Shown here: positions 12,701 through 23,317 of the stretch, one piece after another
Numbering within the stretch: position 1 is the stretch's first letter
How the letters are laid out: every line of letters begins with the position of its first letter
Assembly: GCA_004352715.1 (NCBI GenBank)
Contig: SCFE01000042.1
Span: 84,343 to 148,342, forward strand
Length of the DNA stretch: 64,000 bases
Reading direction: 5' to 3'
Origin: Hofstenia miamia
Lineage: Eukaryota > Xenacoelomorpha > Acoela
Translations under genes and position numbers: made by a program
Notes under the pieces: model-generated
Database searches by the model: none
Told to the model about the DNA's origin: nothing
Seen by the model: the letters and a program-made list of their open reading frames with translations, nothing else

Positions 12701-15700
12701 ATGGATCATTGGTTATTCTATAATATCTACTATTTGGGTTGCAGAGCTCCCCATCGTGTGGCATAAGGGATATTATGTAGGTGACCTACATATCATTTCA
12801 TATTTGCGGCTACATGTTTATAATAATAGGTAACAAGCAATTTTGTCTTAGTCCAATATAAATTTGAAATGATTCGATGTGAGAGCACATGGACAAGGTG
12901 GTTGGGTAGTAAAACCGTACTATACGTGTTGGAAAAGTGAACACAATTTTATCAAAATGATTTAAAATTTATAACAGCATTTTGGTCAGATAACAATATT
13001 TTATGTGTTTCATATCCTTAGAAAACAACGCAGAGTTGGATACGAACTGCTAATAAGCTGCATTTATTGTTTAAGTGAACAGCACTTAAGTTGGTTCCAC
13101 ATCCTTCTTAAATTAGTTATTCTATTAGGCAAAATAAATTTTCCTGTGCGTCGTGTGGGCTAACAAACATCAGAGCCAGGCAGCTAATGATGAAATATGT
13201 ACAAAATCACCTGTAGATATTCAATCTTGTATGGAATGGAATCGCCAATTTATCATCACTGAATATAGACCTCTTGTGACACAGTATTGTAATTGGGTTT
13301 TGATAATTCAGCCTGAAATTTCAATTCTGTGTGGGGACTGCGTTCATAAATGTTAGACAGCATCCAACTCTGAAACAAATAGTAAAAAGTTCATTTAAGA
13401 AATTCTGTCGCCCACTGCCGTTAAAGGGGTGCTACACTAATGATTTATGTCCAAACTTTTGACAGATTTTTGTAAATAACGTAGCACACAAAAATCCTGA
13501 TAAAAGTTTAAACAAAAATCTATAGAGTAGCATACCACTTCAAACATATTTTGAAAATAATTTTATCAACCGTTTGTTCTCTCGAATTTTTCGGAACTAC
13601 TACGTCAATCAAATATTGTTGTTACATTACGCTATACTTGAATAGAAATAGTCATATTCTTCGAAATACAACTGGATTTTCAACTAATATTTGAGATATT
13701 TCTACCAATTACGGTGAATGTGTCAATAAAACCATTATTTCTAGCCGTAATTTTGCGTTATAAATTATTATTGTAGTCAAATCTCTATATTATTACTTAT
13801 AATAGATTTACAAAAGTTGACTTTTATTGAATCATTTAAAAATTAATGCTAAAACTTTAAGATAACTATAGCCATTATTTTGGGTGTGAATAAACTCAGT
13901 TGTAACTTATACAAAATATATTTATTGACAGTCCAGATGTATTTATAGCAGCCTATATATCTCATCAACGAGTTAAATATTTCTATCTACTATTTACACA
14001 AAGATTTTGCATTACATTACTAGATGTAGTTATTAGATATACAGCGATTTAAAAATTTTAATACAGCTGAATGTTATAAATTTCATTATGTGTATGGAAA
14101 ATGTCATTTTGAAATGGAAATATAAATTGTTAAGTCAGCCCTTAAGTTTTAAATGAGATTTTTTTTGTACTCGAAAAAATTCGGCAGCATATTAGATAAA
14201 TGTTTTTTAACACCAGTCAGCATTATTGCATATTCGTAATTTTAAGATTACTGCTGCTGCTACTAATTTCGCGAGCCTAGAACGCAACAAAATCATATTT
14301 ACTGGACCGCGCCTGAGCTTAGTATACATGTCCGATCCGCAAGAATTGAGTCTGCTCACAGGTTTGTGTTGGACCATGTTCATTTTTCACTTGTATCATT
14401 TTTTAACCTTAAACAGCATGAGGATTTTTAAAAAAAAATTTTCATGATCCTATAAAAAATTTTAAACGCTTATAGCGCAAAAACTATTAATGGTGTGCTC
14501 AATCTAAAAGCACTACATGATAGAAGAGATTCTCTTCTTTTTATTCGCTCTAAATTGCGCCTTTGGTCTCGTGACCTCTGGCTTTAAACACTTTGAATAA
14601 TATTGAATAGGCTCGAGTTGTGTTGATTTGATTTTGAAAAAATGTATACAATTCTTTTTTCATTGGTTCTGAACTATGTTGTCAAGCAAATGATTGTAAC
14701 TGTAACAACCAAGTGTTGCAATTGATTGGTATTATGTTTGTAGCGGCTCCCTGCCTGGCCATTCCTAAATACTATGTTTTAAGTCATCATTATCAGCTGG
14801 CGCATGCACTTAGGTAAACAAAGTTCGCACACATATTCAAGTTATATAGTTGATTGGATTTTTCATTAAATTAATAACATCAGCAATAATCTTTGATGAT
14901 ATATCTATATATAATAATTACAAATTTCTAGGCAGTACCCAACTGAAATCTGCTATATTTAGTGGTGAGCTTACATTTATGAAATGACTCTACTCGAATG
15001 TTAAAATACCGTCGTGACAGACTTGATAGGAAGAAACAATATCATGATTCACAGGTGCTAGTGAAAATGATCTAAGAATTTTGATATTTCATAATTAAAA
15101 ATGAATTAAATTATAGAATGATAAAGTTCTCTAATATTAAAATCATAGCAATTGAATTATATTTAACTGGGTAGTGTTCGACGCCACTTACAACTGCAGT
15201 CTTGTCTTTACTCTTAGTTTTTATGTACATTATTTGTTTTTCTGTTAATAAAATCTACGTCAATCTTTTATTCAACTACAAGCAGACAAAGTTTACTTGA
15301 AATATTTTTTAAATTATTTTTTCAATTGAAAATCATATATAACATTCTAATCTGTATAGAAAACTAACTGCTAATAAAGAAAATTTTGATATTTTTACTC
15401 AAAATATTGAATTAATTACGATCTCAAATAAATAAACGAAATTATTTAATAAATTCAACCAAAAATAGTATTGTTTAAGCTCAAAAACAAAGCTTCGTAA
15501 CCAGCAATTAATTCAAATATTTCCTGAAAATATATTCAACAAATTGGATATACTTCTTATAATTTAATTAGTATTTAGTCAAGGTCGGCCATAGCCTGCA
15601 TTTTGGCCGAGCAAAATACAACCTAAAGCAAAATAAACAAGCAATGTTATCAAATTCCCTTATTTATTTGTGGTGAACTGTTTTTATCTATTCTGCAAAA

Positions 15701-15741
15701 CTTAATCATATTTAGTTATATAATTTTTACTAGATAAGATA

Positions 15742-15805
<64 letters not shown>

Positions 15806-18460
15806 TAATAATGAAAAATTATATTATACTCATCCTGTTAACTCATATATTCAGTTTTTAAACATATTATATAAATGTACATTGAGAAATAATTATTGCA
15901 GAATGATAAATAGTAATGATTACTAAATTTCTTAAGACAATGGTTGATGATCACATACCAAATGGTACACTCATTGTTGTTCCAAAAATCCCACCAATAC
16001 CAATAAGTAAGCTTGAAGGACTCCAAGAAGCAATAAGAATAAAAAATATAATCATAAGTGACTTAATTAGTTGCTTATTCTGCTTTCGCCTCTGTTCACT
16101 AAAGTTTAGCGTTGTTTCTAAAATGCAATTATTTAGGATGTATAAATAGATTATCACGGTTAAAAAATAATAATGGATGTTCTTAAATTCAATATTATTA
16201 TTTGCAATATATTTTTTTTATTAGAGAATTCAAAAATAGTAGTTTCTTTGGAAAATTAAAATCCAATCGGTGCAAAAATGGTGATATCAGTTTTGAGTTT
16301 TTTACAATAGTTTTATGAATTTAAAAAAATATGTGCTTAATTTTTAAAGTATTTTCACTTTTCTTTAAAATATTCTGTAAAATCCTATGCCTTCACAAAT
16401 AGTTGAGAGCAAAGTGATATTTGATATTTAATATATTTTTCAGCTCAAAAATATCGATATAAGGTTTTGAACATTAGAAAAACATACGAATATTATTGTT
16501 AACTTAATAATTGTACGGGATTTAAGGCACTTGTTTGCTAAGTTGTAGTCCCAATATGATAATTTAATACTGAGATAAAATAACTTACTGCTTGCAGACG
16601 TCCATATTTGATAATAACAATAAGCAGTAATAAAACTAGGGAGCAAAAACGCAAAGCATGTCCAAACAAAGAAATCGTACCACCATAAATTTGCCATGTA
16701 AAAGCTGCAATGTAAGGAATAAAACAAGTAACCATGCCTGCTGAAGCCAATAAATGCCATGTTTGGTAAATCCATTAGCAAGGTACAACCCCAGACACTT
16801 AGCGCTAGTAGGATTGTTGTTTTAAGATTGAACACTTTGTTATAAAGAGCATTGTGGCAAATAAATATATACCTAAAACAAGATTTTACACTTCAGTGAG
16901 AAAATTGAAAGTACTAGCGTTTCCTTACCCAATTTAATTCAGAATTCGTGAAATTTCATAATCGAACAAAAACATATGATTCAAACAAAGAAATACAATA
17001 AAATAAATTTAAAAATTATAGCGTGTATCAAGCCCCAATATACAATAAGGACAATTCGGACATTGGTCATCTCATTTTTATCATCAATCATTCGCATTTG
17101 TGAGAATCATTTTGATGTATTTAATAATAAATGGTTTCGAAATTTGGTGATTTAATTCAATTGGTATTTCCAAAAGATATTGTGAAGGGCTGGATGTTTG
17201 CTTATCAGTGTACTTTCGCATGTTGCTAATGAGAACATTAAAGTTTTTTAATATTAACGCTGAGTTTATTAGAAAGACAGGTTTTTGTTTGAGATATTTA
17301 AAAGCACTTATCTCTTTAAAAATTGTATATCCTATCGGAACTTTAGAATTAATTTTTATTTTGGAATTTTAAAGGTCCATCTTTTAGAATTATAAATGTA
17401 AATGACGATACTTTCACAAACATATATTTTCAAAATATTTTCTTTTCGAAAATTCTTTTTAGCGTATTACTTCAAAGCCCTTACCAAATTTCAATATGGA
17501 AGCTCTAAAAGTCCTCCTTTAGCTATTGGCCTATGGTGAGATGTGTATACATAAGCTATACATTATCAAGACTTAAAATTTACAAACATTTCTCAAATAT
17601 TTAAATGAATTATTCAATTTTTTCAAAAATTGTTCGTAATTCATAGAAATTATGATTTGTCAAATAGATAAAAAATGAGGAAAATATAGAAGATGAGTTG
17701 GTGTGCAATAATTTCCTTAAGCTTTCAAGAAATCTCTAAAGCATTTATATTACATCGGTTACCACTACGTAAATTTATAATTTAGTAAGAAATCACTTAT
17801 AAGTTTTAACCTGTTAAGTGAAATTGACATAATTGACCACAAAGATCCAAAGCAAGATATCAGACACATCGTCCCAGTAACTTCACAAACATAAAATGTG
17901 TAGAAATCTTTACCCAAAATCGCACCGATCAAAGACATTGAGTTAATTGACATGACCCCTATGTCAAATATGGCTAAATTGGCAACCAGCAAGTTCGGTA
18001 GATTTCTGAGAAATTTGAAATTAACAATCGAAAAAATGACTAAACAGAATAAAATATTATTTATACACACGTTCAGAACTTTCTTATATTTAAAGGTCCA
18101 CAGCATAAATCCATTCCACACAGAAATTTTTTTATATTTTTTGCTCAAGATTGAGCCGCAATAAAATATTAGAAAATTTTTAGATAAGTTTTAAACTTAG
18201 AAGAATCGTCAAAAGACGAGTGCGCATATACTCTTTCAATAAATAGTATCTACGTATATTAAAACCTCTTCAAAAATGGAAAATGAAAAAAGTCTTTAAA
18301 TATGTTAAAAGATGAATTTGCAATTCATTGATTGAGTTCAGTTTTTTCATATTTTAATTGTTATGCGGCGAACGTATTAGAATGTTTATCAAGGGATAAT
18401 TTAATTTACCACAATATTTTAAAACGAAATAATATTGAGAAAATGATAAAAACATGCATT

Positions 18461-18503
<43 letters not shown>

Positions 18504-19334
18504 GNNNNNNNNNNNNNNNNNNNNNNNNNNNNNNNNNNNNNNNNNNNNNNNNNNNNNNNNNNNNNNNNNNNNNNNNNNNNNNNNNNNNNNNNNNNNNNNN
18601 NATATATATATATATATAGTAAAATCTAAAATTGAGGGGAATTAAATTGTTCAAAATATTTTACTTATATTTAGATCCCAATTACATAAAATGTGAAGAG
18701 ATTCTACAATTTGAGAATATTTAAATTAAATGTGTCAAATTTTTCGGAATATCTTACTTCTAATTCCATATTTAAGACATTTAGAAAAATATTTCAGCGC
18801 TAGCTCAATAATTAAATAAATAAATAATAAAATATTAAATAAATAGAATTATGATTAAACTTATATACATTTAGGTAATATAAACATTGTGTTTGAGAAA
18901 ATATTCCAGTCATACTATGTCATATCTTACCCTAGAGAAGTTGTGTTTTCACGGTAGAAATAAAATTGTCAAATAAAAACAATGTTTAAAGTCAATGATC
19001 ACTTGTAAATTTTCATGTAAAAATAGTTAACTAAAAACATTAAGAAAATTTTGTTTTGAATAAACTATATTCCATAGTACTGAAATAGAATTTTTAGTGC
19101 TTGTTTTTTCAATAAACTCTAATGTTTTAAAATATTTTAAGTAATTAAATGTATCAAAATTATAATAAATTTCGCACCCATTAAATTTCCAGGAACACCG
19201 ATTACAATTGTCATGGTGAGAAACCCCATGAAAAAATAGCGCCATTTGAGAAGATAGCTTGACTCTATCTTGTGAAATGGTCTCGTCCACTCCTCTTGCA
19301 GTGAGTATGCGACAGGGACGGCAGAAAAATTCAT
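3878..19334 (-). CDS. Melatonin-receptor-like class A GPCR, five exons
   Basis: Seven-helix plasma-membrane receptor, assembled here from five exons (complement of 19178-19334, 17811-18039, 16589-16872, 15959-16117, 3878-4029). Lengths 157, 229, 284, 159 and 152 nt add to 981 nt, giving 326 residues plus stop, and all four junctions have GT-AG ends and matching phases (1, 2, 1, 1). Seen: N50 in the GN of TM1, LAIFD with D78 in TM2, C104 at the start of TM3, NRY at 128-130 followed by IFICH, W156 in TM4, C184 in loop 2, P207 in TM5, SWSP at 254-257 in TM6, and NFLVY at 293-297 in TM7 followed by a helix-8 stretch (KFRQAY). NRY in place of DRY, the ICH after it and the YYQIW end of TM5 are typical of melatonin receptors, so Gi coupling is inferred. 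An N-glycosylation sequon (NFS) starts at residue 2. The ligand is not shown by sequence. The terminal intron of about 11.9 kb is full of repeats. Confidence 0.85.
4627..5641. other. (TA)n and assembly gap of exactly 1000 N
   Basis: A (TA)n tract runs into N at 4642-5641, again exactly 1000 bases. It lies inside the last GPCR intron. Confidence 0.9.
5644..5808 (+). CDS. Unrecognised open frame emerging from gap
   Basis: An open frame runs out of the gap and ends at TGA 5806-5808, giving 54 residues rich in K, V and L, with the stretch CWVWNVKVKLKYLN. The base composition is less AT-biased than the surroundings, which suggests a former coding piece, probably of a transposon whose start is in the gap. 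It has no ATG of its own in view, and I do not recognise the family. Confidence 0.3.
   Translation, partial: RIEKKLKTKLEYPTAPSLGCWVWNVKVKLKYLNAVQLSARPISVKAIKINVNFD
5680..5706. other. Hairpin with 9-bp GC-rich stem
   Basis: CCAACAGCC at 5680-5688 pairs perfectly with GGCTGTTGG at 5698-5706 around a 9-base loop. It lies inside the open frame 5644-5808. It is unlike the histone 3' stem-loop. Confidence 0.5.
6751..9525. mobile_element. Probable 2.8-kb TIR DNA transposon, degenerate
   Basis: Starts right after a (TA)n tract with GGGGGTTGGTACATTTTTTG, and these first 33 bases recur at 1147. At 9491-9509 the sequence ATATTTATGCAGTCAAAAA is the reverse complement of the inner part of that end with two mismatches; the outer end has diverged. 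This gives inverted termini about 2.77 kb apart, inserted at TA. The inside is T-rich with short broken frames such as 7324-7515 that could be transposase remnants, but no DDE signature or known family can be read. It lies within the last GPCR intron. Confidence 0.5.
10141..11420. repeat. Patch rich in AATGGNCCATT-type palindromes
   Basis: TAATGGTCCATTA at 10259-10271 abuts AATGGGCCATT at 10271-10281. Another AATGGGCCATT is at 11192-11202, and an ATGGCCAT core is at 11376-11383, with looser variants at about 10167, 10250, 10830 and 11400. The cluster looks like a decayed repeat rather than coding DNA. Confidence 0.45.
10968..13558 (+). repeat. 1295-bp exact direct duplication across a single N
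   Basis: 10968-12262 and 12264-13558 appear identical throughout (offset 1296), with the only N of the area at 12263 as the junction. This is the pattern of two overlapping contig ends joined without merging, so it is most likely an assembly artefact. Each copy carries an identical 67-codon frame (11857 and 13153) that looks non-coding. Confidence 0.85.
11479..11495. repeat. 17-bp perfect palindrome
   Basis: ATGTAGGT, a central G, then ACCTACAT. It contains TGACCT, which resembles a nuclear-receptor half-site, but no function can be claimed. The duplicated copy is at 12775-12791. Confidence 0.5.
13559..15744. other. Intronic AT-rich DNA, nothing recognised
   Basis: Part of the last GPCR intron. 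No exon, RNA or transposon domain is visible. The open frame 14226-14447 shows no family motif. Confidence 0.5.
15745..15801. repeat. (TA)n microsatellite
   Basis: About 57 bases of uninterrupted TA in the GPCR terminal intron, close to the exon 4 donor. Confidence 0.95.
15959..16117 (-). CDS. GPCR exon 4: loop 3 and TM6
   Basis: The acceptor is tgcattttag before AAACAACG. Encodes the basic third loop (EQRRKQNKQ) and TM6 with SWSP at 254-257. The donor is TTTG followed by gtatgtg, phase 1, matching the two-base start of exon 5 about 11.9 kb away. Confidence 0.85.
16589..16872 (-). CDS. GPCR exon 3: NRY, TM4, TM5
   Basis: The acceptor is tgttttag before GTATAT. Encodes residues 129-223 plus one base: YIFICHNALYNK, TM4 around W156, loop-2 C184 and TM5 with P207 ending in YYQIW. 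The donor AGCA followed by gtaagt is a consensus site. A second hydrophobic frame over the same bases is a shadow. Confidence 0.85.
17811..18039 (-). CDS. GPCR exon 2: TM2-TM3
   Basis: The acceptor is ttctgtttag before TCATTTT. Encodes residues 53-128 and two bases of R129: loop FKFLRN, TM2 with LAIFD, the loop-1 cysteine C104, and TM3 ending SISLN. The donor is AACAG followed by gttaaa, phase 2. It joins exon 3 as LNRYIFICH. Confidence 0.85.
18465..18618. other. (TA)n with 97-N gap in GPCR intron 1
   Basis: N at 18505-18601 is flanked by TA tracts on both sides, so the gap is probably just unresolved microsatellite. Confidence 0.9.
19178..19334 (-). CDS. GPCR exon 1: start, N-terminus, TM1
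   Basis: Starts at ATG 19334-19332 and encodes residues 1-52: a short extracellular end with an NFS sequon, then TM1 ending in GVPGNLM. It ends in ATGG followed by gtgcga, a weak but legal donor in phase 1. The split codon joins with exon 2 to read MVIFSIV, matching the LLVILSV-type TM1 end of melatonin receptors. A further upstream 5'-UTR exon is possible and cannot be excluded. Confidence 0.8.
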
Positions 19335-19679
19335 TAAGCCAAATAAAGTAACGATTCTTATGTTAAATTATGATTGACGTAATCTAATTGGATGAATATC
19401 TAGCAAGTATGACCAATTAAATACAAAACGCAATGAATGCATTAGGAATACAAACGCAAACATATATAAATATTATTTTATAATGACTATACATATAATT
19501 AGGGGGATTAAAATTCATAGTTTGGCAAGCTTTTCTATAGCTCCGGTAAAAAAATTTCAAATTCAAAAACTTTTCAACGAAAGTATACAAGTATTTTTAC
19601 CTAATGCTCTTGAAGAACACATTTAAGCGATCACACACAATCAATAACAGTACCCATAAACACACCAGATGGGGCTAAG

Positions 19680-20430
19680 TACTTTTTTATTTTAACTAGG
19701 CATGACTCATCAAGATCCAAGAGACGTTCGGCAATATCTTTTCTTTATTGGAACCACAGACCACAAAACTTTGCTCCAGATATCGGGTATGAACAAAAAA
19801 GCCTTCAACAGAAACTTCAAAATGTTAACTAAAACGAACTCGCTAAAAGCAAAGAAAGGCAGTGGGTGACCCCTCAAATGATCTGAAATGTTTTGTCGAA
19901 ATTGCTTTACAAAACCAATTGAACTAACCGCTCCTTTGAACTCAAAGATCATCACTATTGACACAATCCAGAAAGATGACTGCGTTATCCTCTGTGAAAC
20001 ATGTTCGCTGGATTTCTCAGAAATGTTTTCATAGCCGATGAATCTATGTTCCAACTGCATAGATACAACATTTCTCAGTGCTCTACAGCAGCCAAGGCAA
20101 CTCTCAAATCATCTGCAAAATTTTCCCAAAAATGCATGATTTGGGATACCTTTGAGCTATAAAGGTTTTTCCATGAAAAAATTATTCAAATTAAACTGAT
20201 GTTTTAGCAGAGTTTATCCTATTTTCGTATTGGTGTCCCGCATGCTTCAAGACATACCTAAAATTTCTTCACAGAAAAAATTCAGCAAATTTTGCAGTGA
20301 CTAGCCAACTCACCAACCTTTCACCTATAGAAAATGTTTGGGGATTATGAAGGACGATGCGTTAAAGAAAAATCAAAAAATTTGCAAAAATTAAAACAAT
20401 ATTTGTTGGAGTCTAAATAAAAAATTTCAC
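19680..20430 (+). pseudogene. Decayed Tc1/mariner transposase
   Basis: DNA cut-and-paste transposase relic. The clearest part is NLSPIENVWG at 20315-20344, the region holding the last catalytic residue of Tc1-type DDE enzymes, followed in a shifted frame by IMKDDALKKNQKICKN, matching the usual GIMKRRVKKRNP-type sequence. Upstream, an approximate frame from 19710 (RDVRQYLF) carries several stops and shifts. The open frame on the opposite strand at 19710-20060 is its shadow. The relic ends about 350 bases upstream of the GPCR start codon. Confidence 0.65.
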
Positions 20431-20603
20431 CGAGAAAATTCAGAATTCTCATTTTTCTTTAATGCACCTATATGTCTCTATACATATTTTTGGGAGCAAA
20501 GTCAATCAGCAACTCCCCAAAAATTTGAACTTTATGTTATTTATTGTATTTGAATATAAATTGTCTAAGCCACCGATGCCTTGTCAAATTAACAGTCGCT
20601 ATC

Positions 20604-20607
<4 letters not shown>

Positions 20608-20637
<30 letters not shown>

Positions 20638-20823
20638 NNNNNNNNNNNNNNNNNNNNNNNNNNNNNNNNNNNNNNNNNNNNNNNNNNNNNNNNNNNNNNN
20701 NNNNNNNNNNNNNNNNNNNNNNNNNNNNNNNNNNNNNNNNNNNNNNNNNNNNNNNNNNNNNNNNNNNNNNNNNNNNNNNNNNNNNNNNNNNNNNNNNNNN
20801 NNNNNNNNTATATATATATATAT
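20608..20823. other. (TA)n with 171-N gap
   Basis: N at 20638-20808 lies between TA tracts. Confidence 0.9.
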
Positions 20824-20924
20824 TTATAAGTTATTCCAATCGCAGTAATCTCAATTGTGAACTTCTTCGGTTTATTGAAAAATATATATTTTCGTAAATT
20901 CATATAGAACATTTATTACCGATA

Positions 20925-23310
20925 TATACAGTGTGGCACATTGAAATACTCTACATTTATACTCTAATAGCTTTCTTAAATATTCGAAAATAATGACATT
21001 ACAGCAGATCTTTAGGCAAGGCATTATACGTCTGGAAGTTTCGAGCTATAGCAAAATTGCTCATTTTTTGTTTTGCTGCATATTGTTTTAATTCCATACC
21101 TAGACGATGTTGGGTGTAGTCTCTTTGATGCTATGTAATTGCACTAAGCGCGTATGATTTACATTTTGCCATATTTTATCGAATTCTCCTTCAAGTTTTA
21201 GTCACAAATTCAATTCAAAACACTAGAAGCGCGACAACTGGTCAAAATGATCAATAAGGACTGTTTGCTTGCTTCATTTTTTCTTATGTTGATAATCTCA
21301 TTGTATTTGCTATTTGAATAAATTTTGTTTGTATTCGCATTTGAAACATCAGATGTAAATTTATTCTCAAGAACTAATCTCTGTTCTAGTGTTAGCAGAA
21401 GATTTCGATATATTTAAAGTAATTACCGGATATTTGATAGTTTTTTAATTTTTTTGCTTTTAAAATTAAAATAGGATATTCACACTGGTGCAGCATAAGG
21501 GATCAATAAAAATGTATTTCTAGAAAATATCCCACCAGCTCTTAGCATTGAAAAATTGGTCTAGAAAAATGAGTTATTGGTATAATATAATAAATCTTTC
21601 GAATTAGCCTGTCAACGGGCTTACTAAAGGTGAGTTTATTGTTTCAAGTTACCCCAAATGCACGCAGAAATTGTCCATTTTAATGATTGTATCGTGAGCA
21701 ATGCTTCATCATTAATAATGATATTAAGCAAAATCATACCTTCGATTTTTCCGCAATGACTATTAAGTTCAAAATATTGAACTGAATTATTGGGAAACAT
21801 ATTATAGCTACAAGTTACAGATTTGTTTTTAGGTCATTAACCAAAGAAATTGTTCACATTTTTTATGAAAATCGGGGAACTTACAAGAAATATTAGCAGC
21901 TTTGCCGGTAACATTAAATGTGTTACTTATTTGACGCGATTCATTGAAGCCTCAATCTCCTTGAGACATGGATTTTTTATTTCAGATGACTCTCCATAAG
22001 GCTTTATCGTTTATTTACCTATGATATTTCAAGTATGTGACTGTCTTTTGAACATGTTTTACATGCTTTGAACTGTTTTAAAATTCAAAGTTGCTCCCTT
22101 GAAATATCCGAAAATATCTGAGATATTTTATTGCTACAAGTTTTTAAAAAGTTTATGCCCAATATTAATAATAAATAACTGTATAAGATCAAATTAGCAA
22201 TCATCAAAACGTCTAAGCTATATAAATCTAACAGCAATACAGCATTCAGCGTCCCCTAAATATTCAATAGAAAAATTGAGGCAGGAGGGCTGCAACAGCA
22301 TTGTGCAATATAACACTGAATTTTCGAATTTCATTTTACTTTGAACACAAACCGCAAAATTAAGTTAGCATTCATTTGTAAAAATGCACAGTAATTACTA
22401 AAAGAAAATTCAATGCTTGTTATTGCTTGTGTCTTGAAGGAACTAAATCAGTTTTTTTGGATTTGCTCAGGGACTACTCTAGCAGTAGTCCTTCGATTGG
22501 TTTGAGGTGTAAAATTGGAATATTTTTTGGCCTACTGTAATTACAGAGCTTAGTTTAATACAACATGTTTAATAATTTAAAATATATCTATGCTTATTCA
22601 AACATTTTGCTTTCCTTATATTTTTTGCAGATTGGATTCAAATATAGAAATTGGGATTTTTGACATTTTTCCATCATCCTAAAAAAAATTTTAAACGCTG
22701 TTTGCTCAAAAAATATCTACTGGCTAATATATGATAGTATAGTAATTTTTCAAAATTTTGTTAAATGGATGTGTTATAACTATAAGTCTATAACTTTTTA
22801 CCATTCATTAGATTCCCTGTTTTATACATTGGCGAAATATCTGAATTTCTTAAAATGTTTGGGACAATATGTTGATTAAATGGAAGAAGTAATGTTCACC
22901 AAAAAATTAAGAGCATTGTTTAATAATAAAATATGGGATGTTATGGTTGTGGTAGATTGAATTATGTCGATATTTTTTACAATCTGAGCTAATTCGGCAA
23001 TATTTGCAAGCCTAAAATTGAACAATTTCTTTTTAGATGCAAAAGTTATTTATTTTCTATTGGGGATTTAGAAAATTCAAACTTTCGTAGATGCCTAAAA
23101 GATTCATTTAATAAATTTACTATTTTCTTACTGTTTTAATTATTTCATTATCTTGCTTTAGTTGTTTTGTTTCACCCTTGAAGCCGTTTATGTTGACAAT
23201 ACTTTTTTGCAAAAAATTCCCATTTTTGTTTTTCTGTAGACAGTTTTCAAAAAATGAGCGGCTTTTTGAATCAGATTTCTTATTACTAAGGTTTCTAATT
23301 ACTTCTTTTA
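20925..23310. other. AT-rich DNA, possible mariner end at left
   Basis: CAGTGTGGCAC at about 20929 follows a TATA stretch and resembles mariner-type terminal repeats, but no partner end or transposase was found. The rest shows nothing recognisable. Confidence 0.3.
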
Positions 23311-23317
23311 ATTGTTC

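Noticed and set aside
11857-13356. Two identical 67-residue frames as a tandem gene pair
   Set aside because: They lie in the 1295-bp duplicate joined by one N, so the pair is an assembly artefact, and the frame itself shows no family motif.
16538-16750. Hydrophobic frame overlapping GPCR exon 3
   Set aside because: It is a shadow. Only the other frame carries W4.50, the loop-2 cysteine, P5.50 and phase-correct splice sites.
19710-20060. 116-residue minus-strand frame
   Set aside because: It is antisense to the decayed Tc1 transposase, with no motif of its own.
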